A stretch of 50,390 bases of DNA, from the NCBI GenBank assembly GCA_947853245.1, contig CANTWP010000044.1, forward strand, positions 1-50,390, given 5' to 3'. Of the stretch, positions 1 to 8,127 are shown piece after piece (the first letter of the stretch is position 1; every line of letters begins with the position of its first letter). Source of the DNA: an uncultured Bacilli bacterium. Its GTDB lineage: Bacteria > Bacillota_I > Bacilli_A > RF39 > UBA660. Both the position numbers and the translations under genes were made by a program. The notes under the pieces are model-generated. The model was not told where the DNA came from. It worked only from the letters and a program-made list of their open reading frames with translations, and did not search any database.

Positions 1-1
1 T

Positions 2-616
2 GCATCTAAACATCCTAGTTATCAATGGTTAACAATGGATGAAGCAATTAAACATTGTAGTCAAGGTATCAGTATTTGGGATTTTGCTAGTAATGATGCT
101 GAGGAGGAACCTGATATAGTTCTTGCTTGTTGTGGTGATGCACCAACACTTGAAGCTTTAGCGGCTGTATCTATTTTAAGAGAACATTTACCAAATTTAA
201 AAATTAGATTTATTAATGTTGTAGATTTGATGAAATTAGAATCTAGAGATGAACATCCACATGCTTTAAGTGATCTAGAATATGATCAATTATTTACAAA
301 AAATACACCAATTTTATTTGCATATCATGGATATCCAACTTTAATACATGAACTTACTTATTATCGTCATAATCGTAATTTACATGTAGTAGGGTATAAA
401 GAAGAAGGAACTATCACAACAGCATTTGATATGAAAGTTTTAAATGAAATAGATAGATTCCACTTAGTTCAAAAAGTAGTTGAATTAGTACCATCTACAG
501 GAAGTAAGGGAACATATTTAAGTCAACTTATGAAAGATAAGTTAGTAGAACATACTAATTATATTCGTGATTTTGGTGTTGATATGCCTGAAGTCAGTGA
601 ATGGAAATGGAAATAA
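2..616 (+). CDS. xfp: Phosphoketolase, C-terminal part (5' end outside window)
   Basis: The reading frame is open from base 2, so only the last 204 codons of a gene that should be about 800 codons long are visible. Thiamine-diphosphate phosphoketolases cleave xylulose 5-phosphate (and often fructose 6-phosphate) with phosphate to acetyl phosphate and an aldose phosphate, in the cytosol. The visible part is the C-terminal domain. It carries the family blocks QWLTMDEAIKHC, EEPDIVLACCGDAPTLEALA, HGYPTLIHELTYYR and HVVGYKEEGTITTAFDM in the right order and ends at the normal C-terminus. A hairpin terminator follows directly. It implies heterofermentative or pentose catabolism. The TPP-binding domains cannot be checked here. 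Confidence 0.95.
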   Translation, partial: ASKHPSYQWLTMDEAIKHCSQGISIWDFASNDAEEEPDIVLACCGDAPTLEALAAVSILREHLPNLKIRFINVVDLMKLESRDEHPHALSDLEYDQLFTKNTPILFAYHGYPTLIHELTYYRHNRNLHVVGYKEEGTITTAFDMKVLNEIDRFHLVQKVVELVPSTGSKGTYLSQLMKDKLVEHTNYIRDFGVDMPEVSEWKWK

Positions 617-623
617 ATTAATA

Positions 624-660
624 AAAAAACTGATACTAGAAATTTCTAATATCAGTTTTT
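624..660. terminator. Bidirectional hairpin terminator
   Basis: An approximately 17-bp inverted repeat (AAAACTGATA arm, one C/A mismatch) is flanked by A and T runs. It can end the phosphoketolase transcript on the plus strand and the convergent 29-codon gene on the minus strand, whose stop codon overlaps it. Confidence 0.85.
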
Positions 661-748
661 AAATATATGCAATAATCGCTGCAACAGCGGATGCCACCAT
701 TGCTATTAACATAATCCAAACAATTATTTTTTGTGTTTTTTTGTTCAT
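659..748 (-). CDS. 29-aa small single-pass membrane protein (DUF4044-like)
   Basis: This short gene encodes 29 residues starting MNKKTQKIIVW, a basic N-terminus followed by a single hydrophobic segment (about residues 8-28) and no soluble domain. The ATG is preceded by AGAGGTG at good spacing, and a TATAAT box lies just upstream on the minus strand. The gene ends inside a bidirectional terminator. The organisation (K-rich start, one transmembrane helix, about 30 aa) resembles the small DUF4044-type membrane proteins of Bacillota, but the family assignment is from memory of the general pattern and is not certain. Function is unknown. The strong ribosome binding site is the main reason to call it real. 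Confidence 0.6.
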   Translation of the reverse strand: MNKKTQKIIVWIMLIAMVASAVAAIIAYI

Positions 749-835
749 TTTTACACCTCTGATATTATTATAATATATTTTTTTGATTTTTGGAATATAA
801 TTGGCCATTTTTCATATTTTTAATTAGGTGATAAT

Positions 836-1435
836 ATGGACAAGTTAAAAATAATAATTAAAAACAATAAAAAAAGTATCATTTTCTTATTTATTTTAAC
901 AGCAATTGCTCTAATTACTGGTTCTATTTTCTCTTTAATGTTAAATAATAATGATAAACAGTTAGTAAGTGAATCAATAACTAATTTTTTAAATAATATT
1001 AATAATGTCAATTATATAGAAACCTTAAAATCAGCAACCCTAGAACAATCTCTTTTGATATTCTTTATTTGGTTACTAGGTTTTTCTATTATTGGTATCC
1101 CAATAATTTTATTTTCATTCTTTGTAAAAGTATTTACTTTAGGATTTTCTATTTGTAGTATAATTACTATATATAAAGCCAAAGGCATTTTAATAGCGCT
1201 TTTTTATATCTTTCCCCATCATATATTAAATATTATTAATTATGCTTTTTTAACAATAATCTCCTTAAAAGTATCCTTTAGCTTACTTTATGCAATATTT
1301 AAAAGAAGAAAAATGGACTTTAAACCTATTATGAATAAATACTTAATTTCTTTATTGATAAGTATAATACTTTCTATGTTAGCGATAGTACTAGAAGTAT
1401 ATTTAATGCCAAATTTAATGGGGTTAATCCGTTAA
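836..1435 (+). CDS. spoIIM: Stage II sporulation protein M family membrane protein
   Basis: A 199-residue, very hydrophobic protein with about five membrane segments (near residues 14-36, 71-95, 97-115, 118-150 and 168-192). Length and pattern match SpoIIM (214 aa in B. subtilis), which with SpoIID and SpoIIP forms the peptidoglycan-remodelling complex that drives forespore engulfment. The central blocks around GFSIIGIPIILF and the long loop before the final helices fit the family. The ATG follows AGGTGAT at six bases. SpoIID and SpoIIP are not in this window, so whether it works in sporulation cannot be judged here; SpoIIM-family proteins also occur in non-sporulating Bacillota. Confidence 0.85.
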   Translation: MDKLKIIIKNNKKSIIFLFILTAIALITGSIFSLMLNNNDKQLVSESITNFLNNINNVNYIETLKSATLEQSLLIFFIWLLGFSIIGIPIILFSFFVKVFTLGFSICSIITIYKAKGILIALFYIFPHHILNIINYAFLTIISLKVSFSLLYAIFKRRKMDFKPIMNKYLISLLISIILSMLAIVLEVYLMPNLMGLIR

Positions 1436-1442
1436 AACTTAA

Positions 1443-1471
1443 TTTACTTATCTATTAATTAATGTTATAAT
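1443..1471 (+). promoter_or_regulatory. Sigma-A type promoter of mnmA
   Basis: TTTACT (1443-1448), a 17-bp spacer and TATAAT (1466-1471), with the extended -10 dinucleotide TG one base upstream of the -10 box. It ends 17 bases before the GTG start of mnmA, so the leader is very short. Confidence 0.7.
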
Positions 1472-1488
1472 ACTTATGGTGATTTGAA

Positions 1489-2529
1489 GTGAAAAAAGTA
1501 GTAATTGGTATAAGTGGGGGAGTAGATAGTAGTGTGGCGGCTGTATTACTTAAAGAACAGGGTTATGAAGTAATCGGTGTTACATTTGTATTTACTGATG
1601 ATTTTGATGTCAAAGACGCTATAGAAGTGTGTAAGAAATTATCAATAGAACATCATATAATAGATTATAAAAAAGAATTTAAGGAAATAATTATAGATAG
1701 GTTTATTAGCGATTATAAAGCTGGATTAACACCAAATCCTTGTGTACTATGTAATAAGAAAGTAAAATTAAAATTATTATATGATAAAATGTTAGAATAT
1801 AATGCTGATGCAATAGCGACAGGACATTATGCTAAAATAAAAAATAATAAATTATATTTAAGTAAGGATTTAAATAAAGATCAAACTTATTTCTTGTGTG
1901 AAGTTTCCAATGAAATATTAAGTAAATTATTATTGCCTCTTGATGGTTTAGAAAAATCTTATGTAAGAGATTTAGCTAAAAAATATGATTTAATTACTGC
2001 TTCAAAAAAAGATTCAACAGATGTGTGTTTTATAAATAATAAATTTAAAAACTTTTTTACTAAAGAAAATACATTAAAAGGCGATATCATTAATATAGAA
2101 AATAATCAAAAAATAGGTACTCATAATGGTTTAGCGCTTTATACAATAGGTCAACGAAAAGGATTAAATCTAGGTGGTAATGGAAGTCGCACCTTTACCG
2201 TTGGTAAAGATTTAAAAAATAATATTTTATATGTTGCAACTGGTGCTGAAAATGATTATTTATTTAGTGATGCAGCTTTAATTGATACAATTAATTGGAT
2301 TAGCGATAATAAACCTTTAGAATGTACTGCTAAATTTAGATATCGTCAACCTAACAATAAAGTATATATGAAATATTTAAATGATGGAAATATACTTGTT
2401 TCTTATCCACAAAAAGTTAAATCAGTAACACCTGGTCAAGCATGTGTATTTTATTTAGGAGAAGAATGCCTTGGTGGGGGTATTATTAGAGAAGTTTACC
2501 GCAATAACGAGAAAATTCCATTTTTATAA
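1489..2529 (+). CDS. mnmA: tRNA-specific 2-thiouridylase MnmA
   Basis: MnmA adenylates and thiolates U34 of tRNA-Lys, -Glu and -Gln in the cytosol, taking sulfur from a cysteine desulfurase relay. The 346-residue protein has the PP-loop SGGVDSS at 9-15, the catalytic NPCVLCNK block (Cys85, Cys88), a TGHYA block near 111, the second catalytic cysteine in STDVCFI (Cys180), and the TIGQRKGL/GG block before the C-terminal beta-barrel. Both active-site cysteines are present, so it should be functional. It starts at GTG, with GGTGAT upstream. It is slightly shorter than the usual 360-370 aa. It has its own promoter and a weak hairpin after it, so it looks monocistronic. Confidence 0.96.
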   Translation: MKKVVIGISGGVDSSVAAVLLKEQGYEVIGVTFVFTDDFDVKDAIEVCKKLSIEHHIIDYKKEFKEIIIDRFISDYKAGLTPNPCVLCNKKVKLKLLYDKMLEYNADAIATGHYAKIKNNKLYLSKDLNKDQTYFLCEVSNEILSKLLLPLDGLEKSYVRDLAKKYDLITASKKDSTDVCFINNKFKNFFTKENTLKGDIINIENNQKIGTHNGLALYTIGQRKGLNLGGNGSRTFTVGKDLKNNILYVATGAENDYLFSDAALIDTINWISDNKPLECTAKFRYRQPNNKVYMKYLNDGNILVSYPQKVKSVTPGQACVFYLGEECLGGGIIREVYRNNEKIPFL

Positions 2530-2530
2530 T

Positions 2531-2550
2531 AAGCTTTAATAAGCTTTTTT
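2531..2550 (+). terminator. Weak terminator after mnmA
   Basis: AAGCTT-TAAT-AAGCTT forms a 6-bp stem with a 4-base loop, followed by a T run interrupted by one C. The stem is short, so this is only a probable terminator. Confidence 0.5.
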
Positions 2551-2571
2551 CTTTTTACTTTTTGTTTACAC

Positions 2572-2599
2572 TTGACAATTGACATAAAAGTGTTAAAAT
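2572..2599 (+). promoter_or_regulatory. Strong promoter of the XRE-type regulator
   Basis: TTGACA (2572-2577), a 16-bp spacer and TAAAAT (2594-2599), with an extended -10 TG. A second TTGACA begins at 2579 and could pair with GATAAT at 2600, so two overlapping promoters are possible. AGGAGG for the next gene starts at 2606. Confidence 0.7.
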
Positions 2600-2620
2600 G
2601 ATAATAGGAGGTTTTAAGAT

Positions 2621-3409
2621 ATGGATAGATTAAATGAAGTTTTGCATGAGTTAGGTATTTCTAAAGTTAAGTTAGCTAAATTTTTAGGTGTATCAAGACA
2701 AATGATTTATAATTATTTAGAATTAGATGATATTAATAAATGGCCTAAAGATAAGAAAGTATTATTATTAAATCTATTAGGTATTAAATCTTCTGAAGAA
2801 ATAAATAGTATTAAAATAGATACAGATTATATTATGAGTGTTGAGGCACGTTTAAATAGTATATTTAACAATAATTTAAATATAGAAGAAGTTAGTGAAA
2901 ATGATAAGAATTTTTATGATGGTCTAGGTAAAAAGCAACAAGAGCTATTAGCAAACATAAATGAAATATTAAAAGAAAAATTAGATGATGATAAAGATAA
3001 AGAATCTTATTATATAATTAAATATTTATATCACTTTCTACAATCAATTGATAGTGGTAATGAATTAAAGTATATGTTAGGGTATGTTGCTAAAGCAGCA
3101 GGCTTTGTAAAACCTACTGAATTTGTTTTTAACGAAAATGAACAATTTATTTTTGAAAGTATAATGTTTTCTGCTATGACATTATATAATGGTGGTGGAG
3201 CTTCTAAAAGTAGACTTGCTGAGTCTCATAGACGTTTTGTAGCGCAAATAGAGCACAAAATGGAAGAGAAAATTAGTAGAACACTTGAACTAAATACATT
3301 AAAAGTTCAAGCATTAAGAGAATTAGGATACTCTGCTATAAACGAAAATAATGCAGCTGAAGTATTAGAAAAAATTGCGGAGATTCAATCTAGAAATGTA
3401 GTAAGTTAA
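2621..3409 (+). CDS. XRE-family helix-turn-helix protein, function unknown
   Basis: A 262-residue soluble protein. Residues about 1-50 form a Cro/C1-type helix-turn-helix (KLAKFLGVSRQMIYNYLE at 18-35), which should bind DNA. The rest is acidic and helical (near 75-165) with a basic C-terminal part rich in helix formers (RRFVAQIEHKMEEKI), and I do not recognise a ligand or peptidase domain there. It has a strong promoter, an AGGAGG site nine bases before the ATG and its own terminator, so it is a single-gene unit. The gene is well expressed by these signs and looks chromosomal rather than phage-derived, as no phage genes are nearby. Target and effector are unknown. Confidence 0.8.
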   Translation: MDRLNEVLHELGISKVKLAKFLGVSRQMIYNYLELDDINKWPKDKKVLLLNLLGIKSSEEINSIKIDTDYIMSVEARLNSIFNNNLNIEEVSENDKNFYDGLGKKQQELLANINEILKEKLDDDKDKESYYIIKYLYHFLQSIDSGNELKYMLGYVAKAAGFVKPTEFVFNENEQFIFESIMFSAMTLYNGGGASKSRLAESHRRFVAQIEHKMEEKISRTLELNTLKVQALRELGYSAINENNAAEVLEKIAEIQSRNVVS

Positions 3410-3411
3410 AG

Positions 3412-3435
3412 TAGGGGAGTGTCCCCTATTTTTAA
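3412..3435 (+). terminator. Terminator of the XRE gene
   Basis: TAGGGGA-GTG-TCCCCTA is a perfect 7-bp GC-rich stem with a 3-base loop followed by a T run. It is the strongest GC-rich hairpin in this AT-rich stretch. Confidence 0.85.
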
Positions 3436-3880
3436 ATTTAAAAATTATAGAGAATAATAGGGAATATAGAGACGTATTTTAAGCGTTTTTTATTTAAATA
3501 GATGATTAGTTGTTAATCTAGATTGCTTAAAATAAGTGATAAATTTGTATACTTTTTAATAATAAATTAAATTATAATTAAAATATAAACTAAACATTAA
3601 AAATTGATTAAAACTAATTCAAATAATTTTTTTAATAGATAATAATAAATTATATAAATATTTAATTATATATTAATATACTAACTAATAAATAGAAATA
3701 GATATTAAGATAATTATATTATTAGTATATAAATTTTAAATAAAAATATTATATTTTGTAACTTCGTATAATGAATATTATGTTAACTTCTTAAAATAAT
3801 TTTTAAATATATAATAATAAATTACAATTAATATCATAATTATAATTATTTGGTAAATAATATTACTGGGTGATGAAAGA
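3436..3880. other. 445-bp extremely AT-rich gap without a recognisable gene
   Basis: The stretch is almost entirely A and T, especially from 3540 on. I found no reading frame with a ribosome binding site, no DnaA-box cluster and no RNA family I recognise. A TATAAT-like hexamer occurs near 3768. Its likely role is as a long leader or promoter region for the Asn-rich small gene at 3881. Confidence 0.5.
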
Positions 3881-4045
3881 ATGAAAAAGAATAGTAATGC
3901 TAACAAGAACGCTAATACTAATAGTAAAATGAATAAAAGTTCAAATATGAACAAAAATGCTAATACTAATAGTAGAAATAATTCTTGCAAATCAAATGCT
4001 ACAGAATCAAATTATGATTCAAATAGATCATTTGATATGGAATAA
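3881..4045 (+). CDS. 54-aa Asn-rich repetitive small protein
   Basis: A short gene, below usual length cut-offs, encoding a very hydrophilic protein dominated by Asn, Ser and Lys. The motif NKNANTNS occurs twice (residues 8-15 and 24-31), and one cysteine is present (residue 36). The tail NATESNYDSN vaguely recalls the ATEF...ETN repeats of gamma-type small acid-soluble spore proteins, but the match is too weak for a call. The ATG is preceded by GGGTGAT at seven bases, and a strong hairpin follows. Composition suggests a disordered or spore/coat-associated protein. The long AT-rich leader upstream suggests specific regulation. An opposite-strand hydrophobic frame here is its shadow. Confidence 0.65.
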   Translation: MKKNSNANKNANTNSKMNKSSNMNKNANTNSRNNSCKSNATESNYDSNRSFDME

Positions 4046-4055
4046 TTACCCACGA

Positions 4056-4085
4056 AAAAGAAGCACTAGATGCTTCTTTTGTTTT
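4056..4085. terminator. Bidirectional terminator
   Basis: AAAAGAAGCA-CTAGA-TGCTTCTTTT gives a perfect 10-bp stem and a 5-base loop with T-rich flanks on both sides. It lies between the convergent Asn-rich gene and the TSCPD gene, whose stop codon begins inside it. Confidence 0.88.
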
Positions 4086-4329
4086 TAAATTTAATTAAAG
4101 CTTCAGCTATTTGATCTGGACAAGATGTATTTTTAAAATTACATTTAATACCATGCAATACTTCGATTACTTCATCAATACTTCGATTAGTTATTAATTT
4201 AGTAATTCCTTGTAAATTCCCAGAACATCCACCTACTACATTAAATTCTATAATATTATTATTTTCAATTTTAAAGGTCATTTTTTTGGAACAAACACCC
4301 ATTGGTATATATTCATATGTTTCTATCAT
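4066..4329 (-). CDS. TSCPD domain protein (TIGR03905-type)
   Basis: An 87-residue protein with the signature of the small TSCPD-domain family: a cysteine at residue 13 (GVCSKKM), the GGCSGNLQGI block and the terminal TSCPDQIAEAL motif that names the domain. The same domain is found at the end of some class II ribonucleotide reductases, where cysteines may bind metal or take part in redox; the stand-alone proteins have no proven function. AGGGAAGTGACTT precedes the ATG. It is the last gene of the minus-strand run that begins with xerD and shares a terminator with the convergent gene. Confidence 0.9.
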   Translation of the reverse strand: MIETYEYIPMGVCSKKMTFKIENNNIIEFNVVGGCSGNLQGITKLITNRSIDEVIEVLHGIKCNFKNTSCPDQIAEALIKFKNKRSI

Positions 4330-4362
4330 AAGTCACTTCCCTACTTCTTCATTATACCATAA

Positions 4363-5112
4363 TTAAAATACAAAATGATTAATAATCATAAATATTACAC
4401 CAATCATAAACCAAATAACAGAAATTTTCTTATGATTATAAGATAAAGATTCAGGAATCAATTCATAAAATGATATATGTAACATTATACCTGCTATTAT
4501 AGATAGTAACATTCCCATAAACATATTATTCATAATATCTTTTAAAAATAAGAAAGCAATTAAAGCACCAAATGGTTCTGATAATGCTGATATAAAAGTA
4601 TAACCTATTGCCCTACTCTTACTCTTAGTACTAGAATATATTGGCATAGATATACTAATTCCTTCAGGAATATTATGGAGTGCTATAGCAATACTAAGTG
4701 ATATCCCTATTTTTAAATTAGTGGAACCAGTCATAAATGTAGCGATTCCTTCAGGAATATTATGAAGAATAATTGCTAACATACTAATTATCCCTACTCT
4801 ATATAATTTACTATTATGTACTTTATTATCAGGTAAATATTTATCAATAGTCATGGAAAGAATTATCCCTATAATAATAAATATAAACATAATAATATAC
4901 TTTGGAAATGCAACAAAATAATCATTTAAATAATTTACTGATTCTGGAATTAAATCAGTAATAGAAACAGTACTCATAACTCCCGCTGCAAAAGCTAAGG
5001 AACCAATAAGTATTTTATTAGACTTGTTTTTTATAAATATAACTATGCAACCAAGCATTGTTGAAAGACCAGCTAAAGAGCATAATAAAAAAGCATAAGT
5101 AATGTTATTCAT
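4363..5112 (-). CDS. zupT: ZIP-family metal (zinc) transporter, ZupT-like
   Basis: A 249-residue integral membrane protein with about eight transmembrane helices. ZIP transporters bring Zn2+ or related divalent metals into the cytoplasm. The metal-pathway motifs are clear: DLIPES at 53-58, HNIPEG at 117-122 in helix IV and HNIPEG again at 146-151 in helix V, plus HISFYELIPES near the C-terminus. These duplicated HNxPEG motifs are diagnostic of the ZupT/GufA branch. The ATG has GGTGAT five bases upstream and lies 32 bases after licD. No metal-regulator site is apparent in that short gap, so it is probably read through from upstream. Confidence 0.93.
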   Translation of the reverse strand: MNNITYAFLLCSLAGLSTMLGCIVIFIKNKSNKILIGSLAFAAGVMSTVSITDLIPESVNYLNDYFVAFPKYIIMFIFIIIGIILSMTIDKYLPDNKVHNSKLYRVGIISMLAIILHNIPEGIATFMTGSTNLKIGISLSIAIALHNIPEGISISMPIYSSTKSKSRAIGYTFISALSEPFGALIAFLFLKDIMNNMFMGMLLSIIAGIMLHISFYELIPESLSYNHKKISVIWFMIGVIFMIINHFVF

Positions 5113-5144
5113 TATATCACCATTTAAACTTATGCTTTAAAATT

Positions 5145-6035
5145 TTATTTATTATGTTTAATAGGTTTGTCATCATGTAAATTTATATCTTTAATATGTT
5201 TAGGTTTTCTCTTTTCGACTGGTAAGGGTTCTTCAAAGTATTTACCATTCCATCTTTTTAAACAATTAGGTCCATACCATTCATGCATAACTTTTTCTAT
5301 ATTATTATAAGAATAAAATTTTCGACCTTCAAAATCGTACTTTTTAAAAGGTAAAATGTCTTCTTTTAAGAAAATAGGTTCTTTACCAATTTTTTCCCAA
5401 GGAACAGAGATAGGTTGACTCATAAGTTTACTATTTTCATATCTTCTAGAATATTTATTGGCATGCCATACATTAAATTTCTTAAGTAATACAGGGTTTA
5501 AATGTAAGTTATCTAATAATACAATAAAAGGCATAATAACACGTGTAACTGTTCTACCTAATTGATCTATTACTTTATTTTCACAAATATTATCATATAT
5601 AACAACATCTACAAATATCCCGTCGCCACTTTTACAACGATTTTTAAGTAATGTATTAACTTCCTCAATATAAGTACCTTTTTTTCTAATTTTCATACTA
5701 GGATTAATAATTGTATTATATTTTTTATCAGTTTCGAAACATTGAAAATAGAATTCATCACTTAAATCTTTTTTTAAAGCTTCTATAAATTTTAGCCAAT
5801 CTTTACGTAAAATAGCCATATCTATGTCATCATCCCAAGGGATAAATCCACCATAATTGCACATACCTAAGGCACTACCAGCAATTAAACAATATTTAAT
5901 ATCATTCTTTTCACAAACACGATGAATTTCATCCATAATAGTTAGAATTTCTTTATGAATATCGTTTACACTAATGCTGCCACTTTTAGTCTCTACAAAA
6001 TATTCTTTATCTTTCTTTATATACTTTTCTTTCAT
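5145..6035 (-). CDS. LicD-family phosphotransferase
   Basis: A 296-residue protein of the LicD nucleotidyltransferase fold. LicD-type enzymes attach phosphocholine or similar groups to teichoic acids or other surface glycans. The catalytic signature is intact: GSALG at 53-57 and PWDDDID at 66-72, the acidic triad expected to bind metal. There is no transmembrane segment or signal peptide, so it acts at the cytoplasmic face. It follows the AlkD-like gene by two bases and lies in the same run as a phosphohexomutase, which fits a role in surface polysaccharide decoration. The acceptor and the transferred group cannot be told from sequence, and no choline kinase or cytidylyltransferase genes are in the window. 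Confidence 0.88.
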   Translation of the reverse strand: MKEKYIKKDKEYFVETKSGSISVNDIHKEILTIMDEIHRVCEKNDIKYCLIAGSALGMCNYGGFIPWDDDIDMAILRKDWLKFIEALKKDLSDEFYFQCFETDKKYNTIINPSMKIRKKGTYIEEVNTLLKNRCKSGDGIFVDVVIYDNICENKVIDQLGRTVTRVIMPFIVLLDNLHLNPVLLKKFNVWHANKYSRRYENSKLMSQPISVPWEKIGKEPIFLKEDILPFKKYDFEGRKFYSYNNIEKVMHEWYGPNCLKRWNGKYFEEPLPVEKRKPKHIKDINLHDDKPIKHNK

Positions 6036-6037
6036 AC

Positions 6038-6760
6038 CTATTTTTTCCTCTTTAACTTCCTAATTTCTTCTTTCTCTGCCTTACTTATTCTATTTGATTC
6101 TATTATTTTTTGTATTGCTTTATTAAAGGTAAAATCATCTAAATTATTTTCTTTAAGTAATATCATTGTTTTATTCTTATATTTTATATAACAAATAGAA
6201 ATAACCCAAGCATTAGCCATTATAACGTAATATTCGTTAGATTTAATACTATTACAGATAGTAATGACTTTATCAATATAATCATCATTAATATAGAAAT
6301 CTAGTAATAAAACTAATCCAAAACGAATTTTCCAAGGCTTTTTACTATCCAATAGTTTTAATATATATTTAAAACCATCATCTAAATTCTTTTTAAATAT
6401 TTTCATATTAGCGCATACTAAGTCATTAGTAGACCAATTATTTACAAATGGTATAAAATTGTCTAAAAAATTTAAAATGTCTGTGAACGGTATTTTTAAA
6501 TAACCAATCATAAGTCCATATATTACATCTTCTTCATAATACAGGTGTTTAATTTGATTAATAAAAGTTTCATAATTGCCTTTACTTATTTCTTTTGCAA
6601 TCTCTTTTAATATAGGTGTCCTAATACCTATTACTTCTATATTATCATTTTTTAATAATCTAGAATGAAACAATTGATAATTTTCATCTTTCAGAGACAT
6701 TAAATAGTTGATAAAAATATCATAATCTTCTGATACCCAAGTATCTTTAATTAAATTCAT
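6038..6760 (-). CDS. AlkD-like DNA alkylation repair glycosylase
   Basis: A 240-residue all-helical HEAT-repeat protein of the AlkC/AlkD family. AlkD removes N3- and N7-alkylated purines from DNA without flipping the base. The residues known to matter in Bacillus AlkD appear at nearly the same positions: Trp109, Asp113 (in NNWSTNDLV), Arg146 (in WKIRFGL) and Trp185 (in ANAWVISI). The length also fits (237 aa in B. cereus), so it is likely active. Its ATG overlaps the phosphohexomutase stop by four bases (ATGA), so translation is probably coupled. Why a repair gene sits between a mutase and licD is unclear. Confidence 0.92.
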   Translation of the reverse strand: MNLIKDTWVSEDYDIFINYLMSLKDENYQLFHSRLLKNDNIEVIGIRTPILKEIAKEISKGNYETFINQIKHLYYEEDVIYGLMIGYLKIPFTDILNFLDNFIPFVNNWSTNDLVCANMKIFKKNLDDGFKYILKLLDSKKPWKIRFGLVLLLDFYINDDYIDKVITICNSIKSNEYYVIMANAWVISICYIKYKNKTMILLKENNLDDFTFNKAIQKIIESNRISKAEKEEIRKLKRKK

Positions 6761-8127
6761 TTTATTTTATCAATCAAATCTAAAAATTCTTTCTGAATAC
6801 TAGATAATCTTTCTTCTGTAGTAGCTTCAAATCTAACTGTCAAATTAGGACCAGTATTTGAGGCTCTAACCAATCCCCAAGAATCCGGGAATTCTACTCT
6901 TACACCATCAATATCTATATAATTATAATTTTTTTCTTTACAATAATCTTTTACTTTGTCTACAATAGCAAATTTATTTTCATCAGTTACTGGTATTCTT
7001 AATTCTTCAGTAGAAAAGTACTTAGTAACTCCTTCTAAAAATTCACTTAAATTTTTAGTAGTATGAGAAAGCATTTCAATAACACGTAAGCTATTATAAA
7101 TACCATCATCACAACCAGTAAAACGGTCTCTGAAGAATATGTGACCAGAATATTCACCACCAAAGTCAAAGTTTCCTTCTTGCATCATCATATTAGTATA
7201 AGAAGCTCCAGTACGATACATTACTGGTTCAATATTTAATTTAGAAACTTCATCGATCAATGATTTAGAACATTTTACATCAAATAAAGCTTTTCTATTT
7301 CTTAAATTATGATTTAAATAACGATACATAATAATCATCAGTTCATCTGCTTTAATTATGTCACCGTTTTCGAGAACAAGGCCTAAACGATCAGCATCAC
7401 CATCGATACCAATACCGATGTCATAACCTAATTTCTTTACTCTTTTACTTAAATCTAATTGATTTTTTGTTTCACTAGGATCGGGATGATGGTTAGGAAA
7501 ATTTCCATCACTATCGCAGTAAATAGCATCATACTCAATACCTAATGCCTCAAAAATATCTTTAATAATAATAGAACCTGTGCCATTGCCACAATCAATT
7601 ACAGCACGTACTTTTCTTGAACCTAAAGTTATATTTTTACAAACCTCGTTGATGTATTCCTGTTTAATGTTTTCCTTTATCTCCGTACCATTTCCATCAT
7701 CAAATAAGAGTCTATTAGTAAAATCTCTAAAATCACTAATCATTTTGCCATAAGCATTACCTATTTTAGAAAATGATATTTTAAATCCATTATAAGCTTT
7801 TGGATTATGACTAGCAGTTACCATAATTCCTGTAGTACAATTAAACTTTTTCTTTCCAAAATAATACATAGGAGTGGTAACTAACCCTAAATTAATAACG
7901 TCTACTCCACTATCTAGTATTCCTTGTAATAAAAAAGTACTAAGTTCTGGTGATGAAAGACGATTATCGTGGCCAATAATAGTTTTATTCTCACCTTGTT
8001 TCTTGATATAAGTACCGAAGCTTTTACCAATGGTATATGCTGAAGAGGCATCTAATTCATCAGGATAGATACCTCGTAAATCATATTCACGAAAAATATT
8101 TTCTTTTACTTTTTCTACTTTTTTCAC
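6757..8127 (-). CDS. Phosphomannomutase/phosphoglucomutase
   Basis: A 456-residue alpha-D-phosphohexomutase that interconverts hexose 1- and 6-phosphates for cell-surface glycan synthesis. It has the four expected signatures: the phosphoserine loop TASHNPK (Ser106), the metal loop DGDADR (242-247), the sugar loop GGEYSGH, and the phosphate-binding C-terminal loop RASNTGPNLTVRFEA. The length is typical of the ManB/AlgC-type enzyme rather than of GlmM, whose metal loop is DGDADR as well but which has a different C-terminal domain; substrate preference (mannose or glucose) cannot be settled here. It overlaps both neighbours by four bases, showing a translationally coupled operon with the kinase and AlkD genes. 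Confidence 0.92.
   Translation of the reverse strand: MKKVEKVKENIFREYDLRGIYPDELDASSAYTIGKSFGTYIKKQGENKTIIGHDNRLSSPELSTFLLQGILDSGVDVINLGLVTTPMYYFGKKKFNCTTGIMVTASHNPKAYNGFKISFSKIGNAYGKMISDFRDFTNRLLFDDGNGTEIKENIKQEYINEVCKNITLGSRKVRAVIDCGNGTGSIIIKDIFEALGIEYDAIYCDSDGNFPNHHPDPSETKNQLDLSKRVKKLGYDIGIGIDGDADRLGLVLENGDIIKADELMIIMYRYLNHNLRNRKALFDVKCSKSLIDEVSKLNIEPVMYRTGASYTNMMMQEGNFDFGGEYSGHIFFRDRFTGCDDGIYNSLRVIEMLSHTTKNLSEFLEGVTKYFSTEELRIPVTDENKFAIVDKVKDYCKEKNYNYIDIDGVRVEFPDSWGLVRASNTGPNLTVRFEATTEERLSSIQKEFLDLIDKIK

Noticed and set aside
3436..3880. Replication origin in the AT-rich gap
   Set aside because: No DnaA-box cluster is seen, and dnaA, dnaN or gyrase genes are not near.
3778..3990. Hydrophobic 70-codon frame on the minus strand
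   Set aside because: It lies opposite the Asn-rich gene and its leader; AAT/AAC codons read backwards as Leu/Phe/Ile. It has no ribosome site.
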